Of a stretch of 64,000 nt of DNA, positions 41,349 through 49,080 are shown piece after piece. Location: the NCBI GenBank assembly GCA_047600605.1, contig JASGKK010000002.1, forward strand, positions 496,001-560,000, given 5' to 3'. How positions within the stretch are numbered: position 1 is the first letter of the stretch; each line of letters opens with the position of its first letter. A program made the position numbers and the translations under genes. A model generated the notes under the pieces. It saw nothing but the letters and a program-made list of their open reading frames with translations. It ran no database searches and had not been told where the DNA came from. The DNA comes from CAYMZZ01 sp047600605. Lineage in GTDB: Bacteria > Bacteroidota > Bacteroidia > Chitinophagales > Chitinophagaceae.

Positions 41349-41960
41349 ATGAAAAAGAGTATTTTTTTAGCGGTAGCAGTATTACTGTTTGCCGGGCTGT
41401 ATGCCCAGCAGGGTGAGCTGAAGATGCAGATAAACATCAATGGCGCTATCCCCGGCTCATCATTGAAAGATCTTACCAATAATGCAAGCCTGCGTGGCGG
41501 AGAAATGGGTTTGCTATATGGTGTGAGTGATAAATTGTCTGTTGGCCTGCAGGTGGCGTACCAGGATTTTTATGAAAAATTTCCCCGGGCTATTTACAAG
41601 CTGGATGATGGCAGTGATATTTCGGCTGTCATTACCAATAGCGTGCAGGTAATACCCATACTGGCCACAATACGGTATGAACTCACGCCCGATGCCCGTC
41701 TGCGTCCTTATGTAGCGGCTGGTCTGGGAGGAGGATTATCTTTTTACAAACAGTACCTGGGTGAGTATCCCAGTTCGGCCAATAAGTTTGGTTTTGCGGC
41801 CCGCCCCGAGGTAGGTGTATACTTCCCATTCAAACCACAATCGGCCAGCGGGGTTCAATTGGGTGTGTACTACAATTATTTGTCGTATAACAACTATGGA
41901 ATAAAAGACCTGAGTTATATGGGAGCGAAGCTGGGAGTGGTGTTTCCGCTGCGCGACTAA
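41349..41960 (+). CDS. Outer-membrane beta-barrel protein paired with the DUF4136 lipoprotein
   Basis: 203 residues: a signal peptide (about 1-20, ending AGLYAQQ), then a small barrel-like body (LSVGLQVAYQDF, LRPYVAAGLGGGLSFYKQYL, FAARPEVGVYFPF) ending in VVFPLRD. It is an OmpX/PorT-like general fold, with no specific family named. It probably sits in the outer membrane together with the upstream lipoprotein. Confidence 0.7.
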   Translation: MKKSIFLAVAVLLFAGLYAQQGELKMQININGAIPGSSLKDLTNNASLRGGEMGLLYGVSDKLSVGLQVAYQDFYEKFPRAIYKLDDGSDISAVITNSVQVIPILATIRYELTPDARLRPYVAAGLGGGLSFYKQYLGEYPSSANKFGFAARPEVGVYFPFKPQSASGVQLGVYYNYLSYNNYGIKDLSYMGAKLGVVFPLRD

Positions 41961-41963
41961 AGC

Positions 41964-42080
41964 AGATTTGGTGATTTGAGGATTTGGAAATTTGAAGATG
42001 AGTGTCCGGTCAGAAGGGTACTTAAAACTTATTACCTATAACGTATTTTCAAATTTTCAAATCCTCAAATCGTCAAATTA
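41964..42080. repeat. GATTTGGTG/GATTTGAGG-type inverted repeat between convergent genes
   Basis: The left arm is at 41964-42002 and the right arm at 42045-42080, between the barrel gene and the DUF4197 gene. The centre has ACTTAAAACTTATTACCTATAAC, the second word type (42020-42042). Confidence 0.8.
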
Positions 42081-42081
42081 A

Positions 42082-42813
42082 TTAACTGCCTGTTTGATTC
42101 TTTTTCTTCAACTGCTCATCCGCATATCCAAACACTTTCTTCATCAGGTCTGTTTTGCGGAATTCGAGTTTGGTACGGATCTTTTCTTCTTCCTGGGCTA
42201 CTTCATTGAACATGCCGTCGATAGCACGGGCAGCAATAAAATCGGTCAGGCTGTTTTCGAGCGGTTTATTGATAAAAGGAATTTTATTGTAGGCGTTGGC
42301 AATATTGGCCCATTCTTTATTGGCTCCATTGAGGTTGGCAGTACTATCTACAATGGGGCGGAAAGCAGTCATCAGTTCGGGCGACATGGCTGTTTTGAAA
42401 TAGTCAGTAGCGGCGCGGGTATTATCCGTAATAAGCAGGCTGGTCACATCACGGAGATTCATCTGCTTTACAGAATTCAGAAAAATGGGTTTGGCCGCTT
42501 TTACAGAGGCAGTCATGGCATTGGTGAATTTGGCAGTCACCTGGTTGAGCAGGCTGCTCATTCCGATATCTTTCAGTGTTTTTTCAATTTTGGCAGCATC
42601 ACCCGGCAGTGCAAAACGGAGTAGAGGATTACCACTGTTGGGATTGGCAAAGGCGTCGAAACCGGTATACAGACCCTGGGTCAGGGCCTCGCGTAAGCCG
42701 CCGGCCATTTCAAATTCGGAAGGTGCAATAGCAGAAGCAATTTTTTGAAGTGTGTCACAGGAGCTGAGCAGCATAGTACCGCTGAGGCAGAGGCCAAGTA
42801 GGAGACGTTTCAT
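42082..42813 (-). CDS. DUF4197 family lipoprotein
   Basis: 243 residues. The lipoprotein signal ends in MLLSSC (Cys19). The body is helical with family text: LREALTQGLYTGFDAFANP, KIEKTLKDIGMSSLLNQVTAKFTNAMTASVKAAKPIF and FKTAMSPELMTAFRPIVDSTANLNGANKEW. DUF4197 proteins are periplasmic and of unknown function. It starts 73 bases from the yqgE stop on the same strand, so the two may be co-transcribed. Confidence 0.85.
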   Translation of the reverse strand: MKRLLLGLCLSGTMLLSSCDTLQKIASAIAPSEFEMAGGLREALTQGLYTGFDAFANPNSGNPLLRFALPGDAAKIEKTLKDIGMSSLLNQVTAKFTNAMTASVKAAKPIFLNSVKQMNLRDVTSLLITDNTRAATDYFKTAMSPELMTAFRPIVDSTANLNGANKEWANIANAYNKIPFINKPLENSLTDFIAARAIDGMFNEVAQEEEKIRTKLEFRKTDLMKKVFGYADEQLKKKNQTGS

Positions 42814-42886
42814 AGTCTGTAATGATTATATTTTTTAACAGGATGCGAAAAGAAGCGTTGGGGTTGCGTACAGATACAGGCACAAA

Positions 42887-43438
42887 TCAGTTAAGCTGCG
42901 GATCAATAGGATAATGGATCATCATTTCGTATTCGCCACCCAGTTGCCGTAAGGCGTCTTTCCAGATATCGCCCGGTTGTGCATGAAAGACCAGCTGGCG
43001 GTTAGCATTTACGGTAAGCCATGTTTTTTCCTGCAGCTCCGATTGCAACTGGCCGGCATCCCAGCCGGAGTAGCCGATATAAAAACGGATACGGTTCAGG
43101 TCAATCTGCCCGCTCTTGATCATTTCCACGGCTTTTTCAAAAGAACCGCCCCAGTATACGCCTTTCATGATCTCCTGCCCACCCGGAATATCATCGGGGT
43201 ACTGATGCAGAAAATGGATGGTATCAAGCTGTACAGGGCCGCCATAATAGACCGGTATCCGAAAACCGGCGGCATCGGGGATCAGTTCATCCAGCGTATT
43301 TTCATACGGCCGGTTGATCACAAAGCCAAAACTGCCCTCATCGTTGCTTTCGCAAAGGAATACGACCGTACGAAGGAAATTGGGATCCTTCAAAAAGGGA
43401 TCCGCAATCAGTAATATACCGGGACCAGGGTCAATCAT
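42887..43438 (-). CDS. yqgE: YqgE/AlgH family protein
   Basis: 183 residues with the family start GPGILLIADPFLKDPNFLRTVVFLCESNDEGSFGFVINRP and later FYIGYSGWDAGQLQSEL. The family is conserved in many bacteria. AlgH was named from alginate regulation in Pseudomonas, but its molecular function is not settled. Cytoplasmic, single domain, normal length. Confidence 0.92.
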   Translation of the reverse strand: MIDPGPGILLIADPFLKDPNFLRTVVFLCESNDEGSFGFVINRPYENTLDELIPDAAGFRIPVYYGGPVQLDTIHFLHQYPDDIPGGQEIMKGVYWGGSFEKAVEMIKSGQIDLNRIRFYIGYSGWDAGQLQSELQEKTWLTVNANRQLVFHAQPGDIWKDALRQLGGEYEMMIHYPIDPQLN

Positions 43439-43643
43439 GCTTCAATTTAAGGCATAAAATTATTGTCTTTGCATCATACCCGGAAAAAATAAGCCTGCGG
43501 GTGCTGCGATGGTCTAAAGACAAGTTAAAAATTGGGTACTCACTCTGCTGATGTAGCCAGTGCAGGTATCTTAAACTATTTTTGCCCGATGGCTCCGATA
43601 TAGAAAAAGCTATTATCTTTCCGTTAACTAATCCATTGGCCAG

Positions 43644-44990
43644 GTGAAAAGAACGTTTACAGTCATTACCATCCTGATAACCACTTCTCTGATCGGTATC
43701 ATTCTGATCCAGCTGTCGTGGCTGCAGAATATGATATTACTTACCCAGGAGCAGATCAAGGAAAAGGTGCAGCAGGCAATAGTAAAGGTGGGTGATGACC
43801 TCATGCAATACAAAGGCAATTACACTACCGCTACTCATAAGCTTAATAACAGCATTCTGCCAGACGATTTTTCGCTGGAATTTACCCGCCCCACTACACT
43901 GGGTCGCCGGTTTTCGGCAGCCGAACTCTATGAAAAGATAAAAAATGCGTTTCGCTCAGTAGATCTGGATAAGGTAGAGTTTGAGTTTGCACTTACCACT
44001 ATCAATCCCCGTACGCGTATGTGGGATGTGATAGAACGCCAGTCGCAGGGATTTCTGGAAGCAGTAGAAGATTCAGTCAATAATTTTTACCGCGGGTATC
44101 AGTTGCCGGCACCCACCGGATCAGCTACTGAAAACCTGGCACCCGATGAATCTATTTTTATTGTCGCCAAGAATGTGAAAAAAACTGCAATTAAGTCGCT
44201 CCGCTGGCGTATTGCCATCGCCCTGCTTTTTTCCATTATTATCGTAGTGGCCTTTTATCTGACCGTTCGCACCATGCTGCGGCAGAAAAAACTGGGCGAA
44301 ATCAAGAATGACTTTATCAATAATATGACGCATGAGTTTAAAACACCTATTGCCACCATATCGCTGGCTGTAGATGCCATGCGCAACGAAAAAGTATTGC
44401 AGGACCGGCAAAAGATCAATTACTTCAGTTCTATTATCAAGGAAGAAAACCAGCGAATGAACCGCCAGGTAGAAACCATCCTGAAGGCTTCGCAACTGGA
44501 AAGACAGGAAGTAAACCTGAGCCTTCAGCCACTTCATGTACATGATATCATTTCTGCAGTTGTCGATACTTTTCAACTGCAGCTGCAGGAAAGGAATGGC
44601 GAAGCAGAGGTATCACTTGGGGCTACCAATGATCTTATCTCTGCAGATGAAGTACACTTTTCCAACCTGGTGAATAATCTTATTGATAATGCCGTTAAAT
44701 ACTCCAAAGACAATGTGCCGTTGAATATCCGTATCTCAACTGAGTCAACCAGTAAAGCATTCATTATGCGGGTACAGGATAATGGTATTGGTATGAGTAA
44801 GGAAACGGTGAAAAGAGTGTTTGAACGTTTTTACCGCGCACATACCGGCAACCTGCACAATGTGAAAGGATTTGGTCTGGGACTTAGTTATGTAAAGACC
44901 ATGGTGCAGGCTCATGGTGGCGAGATCCATGTTGACAGCACGCTCGGTAAAGGCAGTGTGTTTACAGTAGAATTTCCGTTGAAGAAATAA
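43644..44990 (+). CDS. Sensor histidine kinase, two membrane segments, orphan
   Basis: 448 residues with a GTG start at 43644 (no earlier family-like start). Membrane segment 1 is at about 7-27, followed by an extracytoplasmic sensor region of about 155 residues and membrane segment 2 at about 189-209. Then come the H-box NNMTHEFKTPIATISLAVDAM, the N-box NLIDNAVKYSKD and ATP-binding DNGIGMSKETVKRVFERFYR and GFGLGLSYVKTM. No HAMP or PAS domain is obvious. No response-regulator gene lies beside it (queA is on the opposite strand), so its partner is elsewhere. Confidence 0.9.
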   Translation: MKRTFTVITILITTSLIGIILIQLSWLQNMILLTQEQIKEKVQQAIVKVGDDLMQYKGNYTTATHKLNNSILPDDFSLEFTRPTTLGRRFSAAELYEKIKNAFRSVDLDKVEFEFALTTINPRTRMWDVIERQSQGFLEAVEDSVNNFYRGYQLPAPTGSATENLAPDESIFIVAKNVKKTAIKSLRWRIAIALLFSIIIVVAFYLTVRTMLRQKKLGEIKNDFINNMTHEFKTPIATISLAVDAMRNEKVLQDRQKINYFSSIIKEENQRMNRQVETILKASQLERQEVNLSLQPLHVHDIISAVVDTFQLQLQERNGEAEVSLGATNDLISADEVHFSNLVNNLIDNAVKYSKDNVPLNIRISTESTSKAFIMRVQDNGIGMSKETVKRVFERFYRAHTGNLHNVKGFGLGLSYVKTMVQAHGGEIHVDSTLGKGSVFTVEFPLKK

Positions 44991-45074
44991 AAGAAAGTAT
45001 AAAGGTTTAAAAGTATAAAAGTGTATGAATTTTCCTGACCGGTTTAAACCTTTATACTTTTAAACTTTTATACC
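44990..45074. repeat. TTTAAAAG/GTATAAAAG-type inverted repeat between convergent genes
   Basis: The left arm is at 44990-45027 and the right arm GGTTTAAACC/TTTATACTTTTAAAC at 45041-45074, with a short loop. It begins at the histidine-kinase stop codon and lies 43 bases from the queA stop. A bidirectional terminator role fits. Confidence 0.75.
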
Positions 45075-45116
45075 ATTAGACTGCAACTGTTTTTGCTTAT
45101 CAACGGATATCTCTGA

Positions 45117-46343
45117 TTAACGAACCCCCACCCATATCAAACACCCATCTCCATAGCTCAGAAACCGGAATCCATTTTCCAGCGCATAATCGTACAGGTC
45201 GCGCCAGTTGCGGCCAGCCAGTGCCGCTACCAGCAACAGGAGTGTGGATTGAGGCTGATGAAAATTAGTAATGAGTCCGCTGATCACACGGGGCTTATAA
45301 CCTGGTGCAATCAGTATCCGGGTCCTGGTAATCAGACGGTCGGTTCCCTTTTGCTGCATCCACTCCAATAACGCTGTTAACGCTTCTTCTGCAGTGAGTC
45401 CCGGCTCGGCATTGTCATATACTTCCCATTGAGTGAGTCCCTGCTCTGGCGATGCCTGATGCAATTTCCAGTTTACACCCAGCCAGTACAACGATTCCAG
45501 CGTGCGCAATGAAGTGGTGCCGACTGCTACTATGGGATCATTTTTTTTATCAATCAATTGCTGAAGCAACTGCCTGGTAATATCAATGAATTCTGCGTGC
45601 ATATCATGCCCGGCCATTTGTGCCGCTTTCACCGGTTGAAAAGTACCAGCGCCCACATGCAATGTGAGATAAGCACTTTCAATTTCTTTTTTTCGCAGTT
45701 GTTGAAATACATCCGGTGTAAAATGAAGGCCTGCTGTTGGTGCAGCAACGGAACCTTCCTGCCGGGCATATACAGTTTGATAACGTTCTGCATCCGTTGC
45801 TTCAGGTTTGCGTTTGATATACGGAGGCAATGGAATAGCGCCCGCCTGGTGAAGAAGTTCAGCAAAGCTGAGATGTGCGGGCGTCCAGCTAAGACCGATC
45901 AAAAAGTAGCCCGGTTTTTTATCGAGATAAACGGCTTCCAGTACACCACCTGCCGATCCGCTCAGCGTGCGTTGCAAAACCTGTCCCGGTTTCCATTTCG
46001 AAGCACCACCTACCATACATTTCCATACCACGCGCTGCGACTGTTGCATAGCGCTGTTAATATCACGATACTGATCGCCTGGTTCGAGACAAAATATTTC
46101 GATGACACCACCGGTAGGCTTTTGAAAGAGCAGACGGGCTTCGATGACACGTGTATCATTGAATACGAGCAATGAGTTTGCCGGAAGATGCGTGGCGATA
46201 TTGCGGTACTGATCTTCACCGGTAATTCCTTTTTTGTAAACCAGCAGGCGCGATGCATCGCGCTGCTCCAGGGGAAAATGTGCTATTCGGTCAGCAGGAA
46301 GATCGTAGGTGAAATCGGCAATAGAAAGTTGACGGGGATGCAT
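45117..46343 (-). CDS. queA: S-adenosylmethionine:tRNA ribosyltransferase-isomerase
   Basis: 408 residues. QueA transfers and rearranges the ribosyl part of SAM onto preQ1 in tRNA during queuosine synthesis. Family text: FDLPADRIAHFP-like start (DYDLPADRIAHF here as TYDLPADRIAHF), LLVFNDTRVIEARL, RYQTVYARQEGSVAAPTAGLHFT, LHVGAGTFQPV, AVGTTSLRTLES, LITNFHQPQSTLLLLVAAL. It is about 50 residues longer than E. coli QueA (356), mostly from a variable central insertion. The DUF3052 gene upstream is 42 bases away on the same strand. Confidence 0.95.
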   Translation of the reverse strand: MHPRQLSIADFTYDLPADRIAHFPLEQRDASRLLVYKKGITGEDQYRNIATHLPANSLLVFNDTRVIEARLLFQKPTGGVIEIFCLEPGDQYRDINSAMQQSQRVVWKCMVGGASKWKPGQVLQRTLSGSAGGVLEAVYLDKKPGYFLIGLSWTPAHLSFAELLHQAGAIPLPPYIKRKPEATDAERYQTVYARQEGSVAAPTAGLHFTPDVFQQLRKKEIESAYLTLHVGAGTFQPVKAAQMAGHDMHAEFIDITRQLLQQLIDKKNDPIVAVGTTSLRTLESLYWLGVNWKLHQASPEQGLTQWEVYDNAEPGLTAEEALTALLEWMQQKGTDRLITRTRILIAPGYKPRVISGLITNFHQPQSTLLLLVAALAGRNWRDLYDYALENGFRFLSYGDGCLIWVGVR

Positions 46344-46385
46344 AACGGGCGACTAACTGTCGTCTTTTGGTGAGCGGCAAAGATA

Positions 46386-46790
46386 CTACCGGTTAGCCAG
46401 TCTGCGTACCAGTTTGAGTCCGCTCCACTGTTCATTTACCGCACACACTTTTATATCAACAAGACCCATGGGCAAAGCAAGTGCACGAATACTGTCTTCT
46501 GTGATATCGGTGGGCATACGCGCTGCTTTTTTATACCATGATACCCAGAGTACCAGTTTGGGATTTCTGTCAAATAGCGGCTGAAGCCGGGAGAGATGTT
46601 TTTTCAGTTCCGTTTGTTTTTCAACAAACAGGTGAACTACATCGGGCAGAGTACGGGTGCTGCAGGGGGCAGAAGGCCCATCTGGCTGCAGCCAGTTCAT
46701 ATACCCGGTAGGAGCGTTGAAAAGCAGCAACCGGGTATCAGTGGTAAGACCCAGTTTACGGGCCAGCGGAGTGCCTGAATAACCAGCCAT
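46386..46790 (-). CDS. DUF3052-like small protein
   Basis: 134 residues starting MAGYSGTPLARKLGL, the typical start of DUF3052-like proteins, followed by LLLFNAPTGY, a central FVEKQTELKKHLSRLQPLF helix, LVLWVSWYKKAARMPTDITEDSIRALALPMGLVDIKVCAVNEQWSGLKLV. The function is unknown; the fold looks alpha/beta and cytoplasmic. It is upstream of queA, same strand, 42 bases apart, so they may share a transcript; the relation may be accidental. Confidence 0.75.
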   Translation of the reverse strand: MAGYSGTPLARKLGLTTDTRLLLFNAPTGYMNWLQPDGPSAPCSTRTLPDVVHLFVEKQTELKKHLSRLQPLFDRNPKLVLWVSWYKKAARMPTDITEDSIRALALPMGLVDIKVCAVNEQWSGLKLVRRLANR

Positions 46791-47014
46791 TTTTTAGTAA
46801 ATATCTGCCATTTTGATTATACCAGCCGATGCTGCCGCGCATGATCGTGCTGCTGTTCCCACACAGTTTTCCACGTTTACTCACCGGTTATCCACTGCAA
46901 TTCACAGGTTGTACAGTAGTTTTTGGTTTGACCTGATCTCCCACAGCCTAAAAGTAGCCACCAGACTGTCTTTCAGGCTACTCAACAGGTGTGGAAAAAA
47001 TAAAAACATCAATT

Positions 47015-47047
47015 TTTGATATCAAAGTGGTAAAAAGTGTTACTTTG
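47015..47047 (+). promoter_or_regulatory. Putative promoter of the dcw cluster
   Basis: TTTG (47015-47018) and TTACTTTG (47040-47047) lie 21 bases apart, close to the Bacteroidota consensus TTTG-N19-TAnnTTTG. The mraZ ATG is 40 bases further on. The -7 part overlaps two of the three MraZ-box repeats. Confidence 0.5.
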
Positions 47048-47050
47048 TGT
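47024..47050 (+). promoter_or_regulatory. MraZ box: three 7-base repeats at a 10-base step
   Basis: AAAGTGG (47024-47030), AAAGTGT (47034-47040) and TTTGTGT (47044-47050) are separated by three bases each. A three-fold repeat of AAAGTG[T/G] with 3-base spacers is what I recall as the MraZ operator in Mollicutes; proteobacterial boxes are TGGG-type at the same ~10-base step. The position over the promoter fits autorepression by MraZ. Confidence 0.65.
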
Positions 47051-47087
47051 CTAGTAGAATAAATTTTGATTCAATTCCCTGATACTG

Positions 47088-47555
47088 ATGGACTTTCTTG
47101 GAGAATACGAGGCAACTCTGGACTTAAAGGGTCGCTTCCTTCTCCCGGCAGGCTTTAAAAAGCAGTTGCCGGAAGAGGAAAGTCTTCGCTTTGTTATCAA
47201 CAGGGGGTTTGAAAAGTGTCTGACCCTGTACCCTTTGAAGAGCTGGGAGCCACTTTTTGCACGAGTAAAAGCGCTGAATGAGTTTGATCCCCGTGCACGT
47301 GAGTTTAAGCGCTGGTTTCTGAATGGGGCCACTTATCTGGAGCCGGATACTGCAGGACGACTGCTGGTACCGCCAAACCTGAAGGGCCATGCGGATCTGA
47401 CAAAAGACATCGTGCTGGTGGCCGTGGGCGACAAAATTGAAATCTGGGATAGTAATAAGTACAAACAGTTCTTTGATTCATTCTCACCGGAAGCATTCAG
47501 TGATCTGGCCAATGAAGTGATGAATAAGAATCCGGGTATTCCTGGTTTGTCATGA
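47088..47555 (+). CDS. mraZ: Transcriptional regulator MraZ
   Basis: 155 residues, two SpoVT/AbrB-like halves: MDFLGEYEATLDLKGRFLLPAGFK and AYLEPDTAGRLLVP-type text (ATYLEPDTAGRLLVPPNLK). MraZ forms an octameric ring that binds repeats upstream of its own gene and controls the dcw cluster. A fitting repeat set lies at 47024-47050. The stop overlaps the rsmH start as ATGA. It is first in the division and cell-wall cluster. Confidence 0.95.
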   Translation: MDFLGEYEATLDLKGRFLLPAGFKKQLPEEESLRFVINRGFEKCLTLYPLKSWEPLFARVKALNEFDPRAREFKRWFLNGATYLEPDTAGRLLVPPNLKGHADLTKDIVLVAVGDKIEIWDSNKYKQFFDSFSPEAFSDLANEVMNKNPGIPGLS

Positions 47556-48499
47556 GTAATACCCATGACATAGCATCAGGTATGCCGGATGCAGGTGGCA
47601 ACGATTATCATGTGCCGGTACTGCTGCATGAAGCTATTGATGGTCTGGCTATAAAGCCAGATGGCATCTATGTGGATTGCACATTTGGCGGCGGAGGTCA
47701 TGCACGGGCGATACTGCAGCGACTGGGACCACAGGGGCGCCTGATCGCTTTTGATCAGGATGCAGATGCGCAACGCAACCTGCCTGCCGACGACCGGTTG
47801 CTTTTCATACCACAGAACTTCAGACACCTGCAGCGTTTTTTGCGCCTGCACCAGGTGACAGTTGTGGATGGAATCCTGGCCGATCTGGGCGTAAGCAGTC
47901 ACCAGTTTGATGAAGCGGATCGTGGTTTTTCCACCCGCTTCGATGCGCCGCTCGATATGCGTATGGATCAGCGGCAGACACGAACGGCCTACGATGTGGT
48001 GCAGACATATACTGAACAACAGCTGCACAAGCTGTTTGAACAGTATGGCGAAGTCACCAATTCAAAAACGCTGGCCAAAACCATCGTTCAGATACGTGGT
48101 CAGGTGTCGCTGCAAACCATCAATGGATTCAAGAATGCACTTCGGGGAGTGGTGAAAGGAAACCCGAATAAGTACTTTGCCCAGGTGTTTCAGGCGTTGC
48201 GCATAGAAGTAAATGAAGAGTTGGTCGTATTGACAGAACTGCTGCAACAAATCCCAAAACTGCTGAAGCCCGGTGGCCGGGCCGCTATCATCACCTTTCA
48301 TTCTCTCGAAGACAGACTGGTAAAGAATTTCTTCAGACGAGGTTCATTTGAGGAACCCGAAGAGAATCCTTTTTTCAATACCCAACCGGAGAATGAATTG
48401 CTGGTTATCACCCGCAAACCGATCAGCGCTGCTTCGGAAGAACTGAAACGAAATCCACGCTCCAGAAGCGCCAGGCTTCGGGTAGCAGAAAAGAAATAA
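47552..48499 (+). CDS. rsmH: 16S rRNA (cytosine(1402)-N(4))-methyltransferase
   Basis: 315 residues. It methylates N4 of C1402 in 16S rRNA with SAM. Marks: HVPVLLHEAIDGLAI, VDCTFGGGGHARAIL (SAM site), AFDQDADA, DGILADLGVSSHQFDEADRGFS, LDMRMDQ, LKPGGRAAIITFHSLEDRLVKNFF and the tail RNPRSRSARLR-like (KRNPRSRSARLRVAEKK). It starts on the mraZ stop (ATGA), so translation is coupled. Confidence 0.96.
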   Translation: MSNTHDIASGMPDAGGNDYHVPVLLHEAIDGLAIKPDGIYVDCTFGGGGHARAILQRLGPQGRLIAFDQDADAQRNLPADDRLLFIPQNFRHLQRFLRLHQVTVVDGILADLGVSSHQFDEADRGFSTRFDAPLDMRMDQRQTRTAYDVVQTYTEQQLHKLFEQYGEVTNSKTLAKTIVQIRGQVSLQTINGFKNALRGVVKGNPNKYFAQVFQALRIEVNEELVVLTELLQQIPKLLKPGGRAAIITFHSLEDRLVKNFFRRGSFEEPEENPFFNTQPENELLVITRKPISAASEELKRNPRSRSARLRVAEKK

Positions 48500-48584
48500 A
48501 AGCCATATCATTTTCTCCGGAAAATAGAAGGCATCAATATAGTGTAAAGTCTATATCCTGTGAGTTGACCATCGGCGAAACCAC

Positions 48585-48959
48585 GTGAAAACCAGAAAAA
48601 CTTGCGGCATGCAGGAAGCAGAAGAAAAAGTGAAAGAAAATAAGAACGGCATGGATGCTGGCTGGAAAAGATGGCTCAACTATCAATCTGTAGTGCGCCA
48701 GGTTCCTTTTTTTCTTTTCCTCACACTGCTGGCCGTAATCTATATCTATAATGGACACCATGCTGATAAAACAGTGCGCCTGATAAGCCGCACTGCCAAA
48801 GAAGTGAAGGAACTGCAGTATGAATACAAAACACTGAAAGGTGAGGTGATGTTTCGGAGCAAGCAGAGTGAACTGGCTAAAGCGGTGGAGCCACTGGGAT
48901 TGAAAGAACTGACCGCTTCGCCCATTGTACTGGGAGCAGCACAGAAGAAAGAACAGTAA
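48585..48959 (+). CDS. ftsL: FtsL-like cell division protein
   Basis: 124 residues from a GTG at 48585, or 116 from the ATG at 48609; the start is not decided. There is a short cytoplasmic part, one membrane segment (about 46-62, FFLFLTLLAVIYIYNG) and a helical coiled-coil stretch (KTVRLISRTAKEVKELQYEYKTLKGE). Sequence, size and position between rsmH and ftsI fit the Bacteroidota FtsL-like family. FtsL bridges FtsB/FtsQ and activates FtsWI at the septum; no ftsB is adjacent. The 120-base gap to ftsI holds two hairpins. Confidence 0.82.
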   Translation: MKTRKTCGMQEAEEKVKENKNGMDAGWKRWLNYQSVVRQVPFFLFLTLLAVIYIYNGHHADKTVRLISRTAKEVKELQYEYKTLKGEVMFRSKQSELAKAVEPLGLKELTASPIVLGAAQKKEQ

Positions 48960-48975
48960 AAATGACTTGGACGGT

Positions 48976-49062
48976 GTTTCGGTATGGCCCCGGCTTTACC
49001 AGCGGGGCCTACGCCGAAACTGATTAATATAATAAACCAACTGCCAGACTGGACCCTGGCAG
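48976..49062 (+). promoter_or_regulatory. Two hairpins between ftsL and ftsI
   Basis: Hairpin 1: GTTTCGG (48976-48982) with CCGAAAC (49014-49020), and inside it GGCCCCG (48986-48992) with CGGGGCC (49003-49009). Hairpin 2: CTGCCAG (49041-49047) with CTGGCAG (49056-49062). No T-run follows either, so they are not ordinary terminators; RNA processing or translational control of ftsI is possible. Confidence 0.45.
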
Positions 49063-49080
49063 ACCATCAGAACGGAGACA

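Noticed and set aside
46867..46998. Cluster of DnaA-box-like sequences (TTTTCCACG, TTATCCACT, TGTGGAAAA) upstream of mraZ
   Set aside because: None matches the strict TTATNCACA box, no AT-rich unwinding region or dnaA/dnaN gene is near, and such near matches are expected by chance.
46813..47019. Plus-strand open frame of 68 codons before mraZ
   Set aside because: It lies over the mraZ promoter region, lacks conserved features and ends just before the MraZ box; taken as chance.
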